This document shows positions 5,983 to 9,143 of a stretch of 9,143 nucleotides of DNA, piece after piece (within the stretch, counting starts at the first letter, position 1; every line of letters starts with the position of its first letter). A program made the position numbers and the translations under genes. Below the pieces are notes generated by a model. It was not told the origin of the DNA. It worked only from the letters and a program-made list of their open reading frames with translations, and searched no databases. This stretch comes from JBBQVO01 sp038211505 (GTDB lineage Bacteria; Chloroflexota; Dehalococcoidia; DSTF01; JACRBR01), in assembly GCA_038211505.1 (NCBI GenBank), contig JBBQVO010000140.1, positions 1 through 9,143 on the forward strand. The letters run 5' to 3'.

Positions 5983-6531
5983 TTGGAGCAGAAGGGGTTC
6001 ACAGTCTGGTTTACCGGGCTTTCGGGCGCGGGCAAGACGACGATCGCCGACGCCATCGAGCCGTTGCTGCGCGAGCGCGGCATCACGAAGCTCGAGAAGC
6101 TTGACGGCGACGTCGTGCGCACGCATCTCAGCAAAGGCCTCGGGTTCAGCAAAGAAGATCGCGACACGAACATCCGGCGCATCGGCTGGGTGGCGGAGGT
6201 GCTGACGCGCAACGGCGTGTGCGTGCTCGCGTCGGCGATCTCGCCGTATCGCGAGATCCGCGACGAGGTGCGCAAGGGCGTGGGCAACTTCGTCGAGGTC
6301 TACGTCAGCTGCTCGATCCCGGAGCTGACGCGCCGCGACGTGAAGGGGCTGTACGAGAAGGCGATCAAGGGCGAGATCAAGAACTTCACCGGCGTCAGCG
6401 ACCCGTACGAAGCGCCCGAGCACCCCGACGTCACCGTCGACAGCGAGAAAGAAGATCTCGCCGAAAGCGTCGCCAAGGTGCTGGCGAAGCTCGAAGCCAT
6501 GGGCTACGTCCCGGCGAGGGTTGGCGCGTAG
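5983..6531 (+). CDS. cysC: Adenylyl-sulfate (APS) kinase
   Basis: With the TTG start the product has 182 residues, in the usual range for free-standing CysC. It phosphorylates APS at the 3' position with ATP, giving PAPS. Residues 6-20 run through the Walker A loop GLSGAGKTT (12-20). Then come LDGD (40-43), the DTNIRR segment (61-66), AISPYR (85-90, with the serine of the family's phospho-serine position) and KGLYEKAIKG / FTGVSDPYEAP (121-145), which close over APS. The Walker lysine K18 is present and nothing is missing. The start choice matters: GTG 5902 or ATG 5920 would add 21-27 residues with no similarity to the family and would read through the terminator. The family normally begins just before 'GFTVWFTG', as here. 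The gene is separate from sat, not fused as in CysNC or bifunctional PAPS synthetases. Confidence 0.9.
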   Translation: MEQKGFTVWFTGLSGAGKTTIADAIEPLLRERGITKLEKLDGDVVRTHLSKGLGFSKEDRDTNIRRIGWVAEVLTRNGVCVLASAISPYREIRDEVRKGVGNFVEVYVSCSIPELTRRDVKGLYEKAIKGEIKNFTGVSDPYEAPEHPDVTVDSEKEDLAESVAKVLAKLEAMGYVPARVGA

Positions 6532-6532
6532 A

Positions 6533-6574
6533 GGGAAGCGAGACGCGGGAAACGGGACGTGGGAAGCGGGAGTG
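6533..6574 (+). repeat. Degenerate heptamer tandem repeat after cysC
   Basis: Six consecutive 7-base units begin right after the cysC stop codon and follow the pattern GGGAARC. Examples are GGGAAGC at 6533 and again at 6561, GGGAAAC at 6547 and GGGACGT at 6554. One strand is almost pure purine. It resembles the heptanucleotide repeats (STRR) described in cyanobacteria and similar G/A heptamers seen in other bacteria. Confidence 0.65.
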
Positions 6575-6602
6575 TCTGCGGGCAACGGACCGGATTGAGA
6601 AC

Positions 6603-6628
6603 GCAGGGACGCACCTTTAGGTCCGTCC
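6603..6628 (+). repeat. REP-like palindrome, GCAG-headed variant
   Basis: GCAG (6603-6606) precedes a 22-base hairpin: GGACG, a C-C mismatch, ACCT, loop TT, AGGT and CGTCC (6607-6628). Size, head and first bases match the element at 6667, so it may be a diverged relative. Confidence 0.55.
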
Positions 6629-6666
6629 TCGTCGAGATGACGACGAGTTCGCGCACACACAGCGCC

Positions 6667-6693
6667 GTAGGGACAGGTATTTCAGACCTGTCC
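6667..6693 (+). repeat. REP-like palindrome with GTAG head
   Basis: GTAG (6667-6670) precedes GGACAGGT (6671-6678), loop ATTTCAG and ACCTGTCC (6686-6693), a perfect 8-bp stem. An inverted relative lies at 6746. The last two bases also begin a second inverted repeat, CCGTGCC (6692-6698) with GGCACGG (6713-6719). Confidence 0.7.
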
Positions 6694-6745
6694 GTGCCTC
6701 GGCCGCGAATTCGGCACGGTGATGGCAGGGATCTCGTTTCGACGA

Positions 6746-6767
6746 GGACAGGTCTGAAGACCTGTCC
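6746..6767 (-). repeat. REP-like palindrome, inverted partner
   Basis: GGACAGGTCT (6746-6755), GA and AGACCTGTCC (6758-6767) form a perfect 10-bp stem. On the minus strand it reads almost as the element at 6671-6693, with the shared TTCAGACCTGTCC end. The two are therefore in inverted orientation, as in REP doublets (REPINs). No GTAG head is present on this copy. The remaining bases 6768-6830 contain only the sat ribosome site; I see no clear promoter there. Confidence 0.65.
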
Positions 6768-6830
6768 AGAACAGTGCGCCTTCGCCAGGAATCAATTTCG
6801 AGCCGCAATGCGACTCACAGGAGATGACAC

Positions 6831-8009
6831 ATGACAGATGGTACGGACAAAGGGCTGATTGCGCCGCACGGCGGCAAGCTCAACACGCGGCAGGTGACGG
6901 GCGATGCGGCGGCGGAGCTGGCCGAGAAGGCGAAAGATCTGCCGAGCCGCAGACTCAATCTGCGCGAGCTGGCCGATCTCGAGATGCTGGCGAACGGCGG
7001 TTTCAGCCCGCTCGACGGCTTCATGACCGAGAACCAGTACAAGAGCGTCGTCGACACGATGCACCTGCCCGACGGCCTGCCGTGGTCGATCCCGATCACG
7101 CTCAGCGTTTCGAAGGAGCAGGCGAATCGCTTCCAGGGCGAGATCGCGCTGACCGACGAGGCCGGCGACGCGCTGGCGATCATGACGATCGAAGAAGACT
7201 TCGACTACGACAAGGCGCACGAGGCCGACAAGGTCTACCGCACGACAGAAGATAAGCATCCAGGCGTCGCCGCCGTCTACGCGCAGGAGGACATCCTGAT
7301 CGGCGGCCCCGTTGAGATCTTCCGCCGTCCCGAAAATCCGACGTTCCCGGAGTACCGCCTTGATCCGGCGCAGACGCGCGCCGCGTTCGTCGAGCGCGGC
7401 TGGAAGCGCGTCGTCGGCTTCCAGACGCGCAACCCCGTGCACCGCGCCCACGAGTACATCCAGAAGGCCGCTCTCGAGATCACCGATGGCCTGCTGCTGC
7501 ACCCGCTCGTCGGCGAGACGAAGTCGGATGACATTCCGCCGGACGTGCGCATGGACTGCTACAAGGTGCTCCTCGAAAACTACTACCCCAAGGATCGCGT
7601 GATTCTCTCGGTGCTGCCGGCGGCGATGCGTTACGCCGGCCCGCGCGAGGCCATCTTTCACGCCATCATGCGCAAGAACTACGGCTGCTCGCACTTCATC
7701 GTCGGCCGTGACCACGCCGGCGTCGGCAACTACTACGGCACCTACGACGCGCAGCTGATCTTCGGCGAGATCGACGCGGCACGCCTCGGCATCATGCCTC
7801 TCTTCTTCGAGCACACGTTCTTTTGCAAGCGCTGCGAAGGCATGGCATCGACGAAGACGTGCCCGCACAGCCCGGACGATCGCGTCTCGCTTAGCGGCAC
7901 GCAGGTGCGCGAGTTCCTCGCCAACGGCCAGGAGCCGCCGCACGAGTTCTCGCGTCCGGAAGTCGCGCGCGTGCTGATCGCCGCCGAGCGGGCGAAGGCC
8001 GGCGCGTAG
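6831..8009 (+). CDS. sat: ATP sulfurylase (sulfate adenylyltransferase), single-chain type
   Basis: The 392-residue enzyme makes APS and pyrophosphate from sulfate and ATP, the entry step of sulfate assimilation. An N-terminal PUA-like domain covers about 1-170 and contains NLRELADLEMLANGGFSPLDGFM (43-65 region). The catalytic domain holds QTRNPVHRAH (198-207), which binds ATP and sulfate, then GRDHAGVGNYYG (292-303) and LSGTQVREFLANG (354-366). C332-x2-C335-x8-C344, with H346 close by, matches the zinc site of bacterial and archaeal Sat enzymes. There is no C-terminal APS kinase domain, in keeping with a separate cysC. It replaces the two-subunit CysD/CysN system, of which there is no trace. 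AGGAG at 6819-6823 lies 7 bases before the ATG. The enzyme group also serves dissimilatory pathways, but the CysH and Sir neighbours show an assimilatory role. Confidence 0.95.
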   Translation: MTDGTDKGLIAPHGGKLNTRQVTGDAAAELAEKAKDLPSRRLNLRELADLEMLANGGFSPLDGFMTENQYKSVVDTMHLPDGLPWSIPITLSVSKEQANRFQGEIALTDEAGDALAIMTIEEDFDYDKAHEADKVYRTTEDKHPGVAAVYAQEDILIGGPVEIFRRPENPTFPEYRLDPAQTRAAFVERGWKRVVGFQTRNPVHRAHEYIQKAALEITDGLLLHPLVGETKSDDIPPDVRMDCYKVLLENYYPKDRVILSVLPAAMRYAGPREAIFHAIMRKNYGCSHFIVGRDHAGVGNYYGTYDAQLIFGEIDAARLGIMPLFFEHTFFCKRCEGMASTKTCPHSPDDRVSLSGTQVREFLANGQEPPHEFSRPEVARVLIAAERAKAGA

Positions 8010-8018
8010 AGGTCGACG

Positions 8019-9140
8019 ATGACCGATCCGGCGCGCGATGCGGCGATGACGGCAACAGAGCGCGATCTCGCGCTGCCGCTGCCGCGCGTATCGGCGCTGT
8101 ATGTCAGCGTTCGCCTCCTGCGTCGCGTCGTTGCGATCGCCATCGCGCTGGCGCTCTTCATCCTGTCGTTGCAGTTGATGAAGCGCGGCGCGACGGGCAT
8201 CACGCCGGTGCTCGATTTCCTCAGCGTCGATACGGCCGTCAACTACCTCGGCTTCGGCTGGCTCAACGCCTACATACTCGGCAGCGGCTCGCCCGTGGCC
8301 TCCGTGGCCCTGACGCTGTACAGCAAGGGCGTCCTCAGCGATACGCAGACGTTCTTCATGATCAGCGGCGGCCGCCTCGGCGCGTCGTTCATCGTGCTCT
8401 TCGTCGGCTTCATGTACTACGTGCGCGGCCGCCGCGAGCCGGACGGCCTCTACATCGGCGTCGTCGCGCTGATCACGACGTGGGCCGTCTACGCGGCCGG
8501 CATTCCGCTAGGCTACGTGCTGCTGAAGAGCGGCTGGCTCGATGGCATCCGCTTCGGCTCGCCGGGCATCATCAAAGGCGTCAACGAGGCGTACAAGCCG
8601 GCGGTCGACTTCTTCGCGAGCTTCTTGCCACTGCTCGGACTCTTCGCCGCCGGCGTCGTCGCCGTCGTGGTGTCGCTGAAGATGTTTGATGCTGCGCTGC
8701 CGACGCTAGAGTCGACGGACGCGCGCTTTCAGCGCGTCGTCGAGCTGCTGCACAAGAAGTTCACGATGTTCATCCTCGGCATCGCGATTACGGTGCTGAC
8801 GGTGTCGGTCGCCGTCTCACTGACGATCCTCGTGCCGCTGTCGATGAAGGGCATCGTGCGGCGCAAGTACATCATCCCGTACGTCATGGGCGCGCAGATC
8901 GGCACCTTCGTCGACAAGCTCTTCGTCACGCTGCTGCTCGATTCCCCGCGCGCCTTCACGATCATCTTCAGCGAGATGATCGCCGTGCTCGGCGTGTCCC
9001 TCCTCATCCTCATCCTCGTCTTCGATCCGTTCCGCGATGCCATCCTCGGCGTCGCCAGTTGGGCGACGCGCAGCAAGGGCGGCTTCGCGATCTTCCTCAG
9101 CGCGCTCTTCATCGTGCCGGTGGTGCTGCTGTTCATCTGA
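8019..9140 (+). CDS. Divergent Na+/phosphate-cotransporter-like permease, candidate sulfate transporter
   Basis: This 373-residue integral membrane protein has roughly eight hydrophobic segments (about 37-53, 72-100, 112-134, 144-168, 194-221, 247-273, 283-306 and 312-335, plus a final one at 353-373). Two internal repeats can be aligned by eye. In the first, SPVASVALTL is followed by KGVL and SGGRLGAS (91-123). In the second, SVAVSLTI is followed by KGIV and MGAQIGT (263-296). The pattern 'small polar residues, then a turn, then G-A/R-x-I/L-G-T/S' matches the duplicated core of the PNaS Na+/phosphate cotransporters (SLC34/NptA), but the usual QSSS signature is replaced by GSGS in repeat 1 and is missing in repeat 2. 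The ATG is 9 bases after the sat stop, with AGAGG (8008-8012) overlapping that stop, so translation is probably coupled. This context suggests oxyanion uptake, most simply sulfate. That is inference: phosphate, sulfite or sulfonate transport or export is possible. Confidence 0.75.
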   Translation: MTDPARDAAMTATERDLALPLPRVSALYVSVRLLRRVVAIAIALALFILSLQLMKRGATGITPVLDFLSVDTAVNYLGFGWLNAYILGSGSPVASVALTLYSKGVLSDTQTFFMISGGRLGASFIVLFVGFMYYVRGRREPDGLYIGVVALITTWAVYAAGIPLGYVLLKSGWLDGIRFGSPGIIKGVNEAYKPAVDFFASFLPLLGLFAAGVVAVVVSLKMFDAALPTLESTDARFQRVVELLHKKFTMFILGIAITVLTVSVAVSLTILVPLSMKGIVRRKYIIPYVMGAQIGTFVDKLFVTLLLDSPRAFTIIFSEMIAVLGVSLLILILVFDPFRDAILGVASWATRSKGGFAIFLSALFIVPVVLLFI

Positions 9141-9143
9141 GCG

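Noticed and set aside
6792..7943. A 383-codon minus-strand open frame opposite sat.
   Set aside because: Same reason: low-complexity charged composition, no motif, full overlap with a clear ATP sulfurylase.
1..9143. Search for CRISPR arrays, tRNA or rRNA genes, IS ends, phage, toxin-antitoxin or defence genes.
   Set aside because: No regularly spaced identical repeats, cloverleaf, transposase or defence-like motif was visible on either strand.

Overview
The window is high-GC bacterial chromosome. All recognisable genes lie on the + strand and look ordinary and intact. Its core is an assimilatory sulfate-reduction locus: sulfite reductase, APS reductase, APS kinase, ATP sulfurylase and a membrane permease. 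Gene content, GC-rich codon use, a ferredoxin-type sulfite reductase, a single-chain Sat and the many small intergenic palindromes and heptamer repeats would fit a Chloroflexota-like or similar GC-rich environmental bacterium. That assignment is an inference from style, not from any marker gene.

Layout. Positions 2-181 hold the C-terminal end of a small protein resembling DUF4288. A consensus -10 box (361-366) lies ten bases before the ATG of a soluble hybrid histidine kinase with a C-terminal receiver domain (377-2008); this spacing suggests a leaderless or nearly leaderless mRNA. Two GTAG-headed palindromes (2037-2096) separate it from an alpha/beta hydrolase of the monoacylglycerol-lipase type (2144-3034). 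A promoter with a 6-6-6 inverted repeat between its -35 and -10 boxes (3078-3107) then opens the sulfur locus.

Sulfur locus. Sulfite reductase (3166-4944) and [4Fe-4S] APS reductase (5012-5803) form a first block. It is followed by a palindromic repeat and a convincing intrinsic terminator (5911-5936). APS kinase (best start TTG 5983, to 6531) follows. A 299-base gap full of heptamer repeats and REP-like hairpins leads to ATP sulfurylase (6831-8009), which is tightly coupled (9-base gap) to a divergent Na+/phosphate-cotransporter-like permease (8019-9140).

How the genes work together. The permease probably brings in the oxyanion (sulfate is my inference). Sat makes APS from sulfate and ATP. 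CysH reduces APS to sulfite and the siroheme enzyme reduces sulfite to sulfide. CysC diverts APS to PAPS. No cysteine synthase, siroheme synthesis or thioredoxin/ferredoxin gene is in the window. The most interesting points are the PNaS-like permease in a sulfate operon (a parallel to the PiT-family sulfate permease CysP of Bacillus subtilis), the operator-like palindrome before the sulfite reductase, the terminator or attenuator before a TTG-started cysC, and several families of short palindromic and heptameric repeats in the gaps. I saw no phage, defence, CRISPR, IS or RNA gene.
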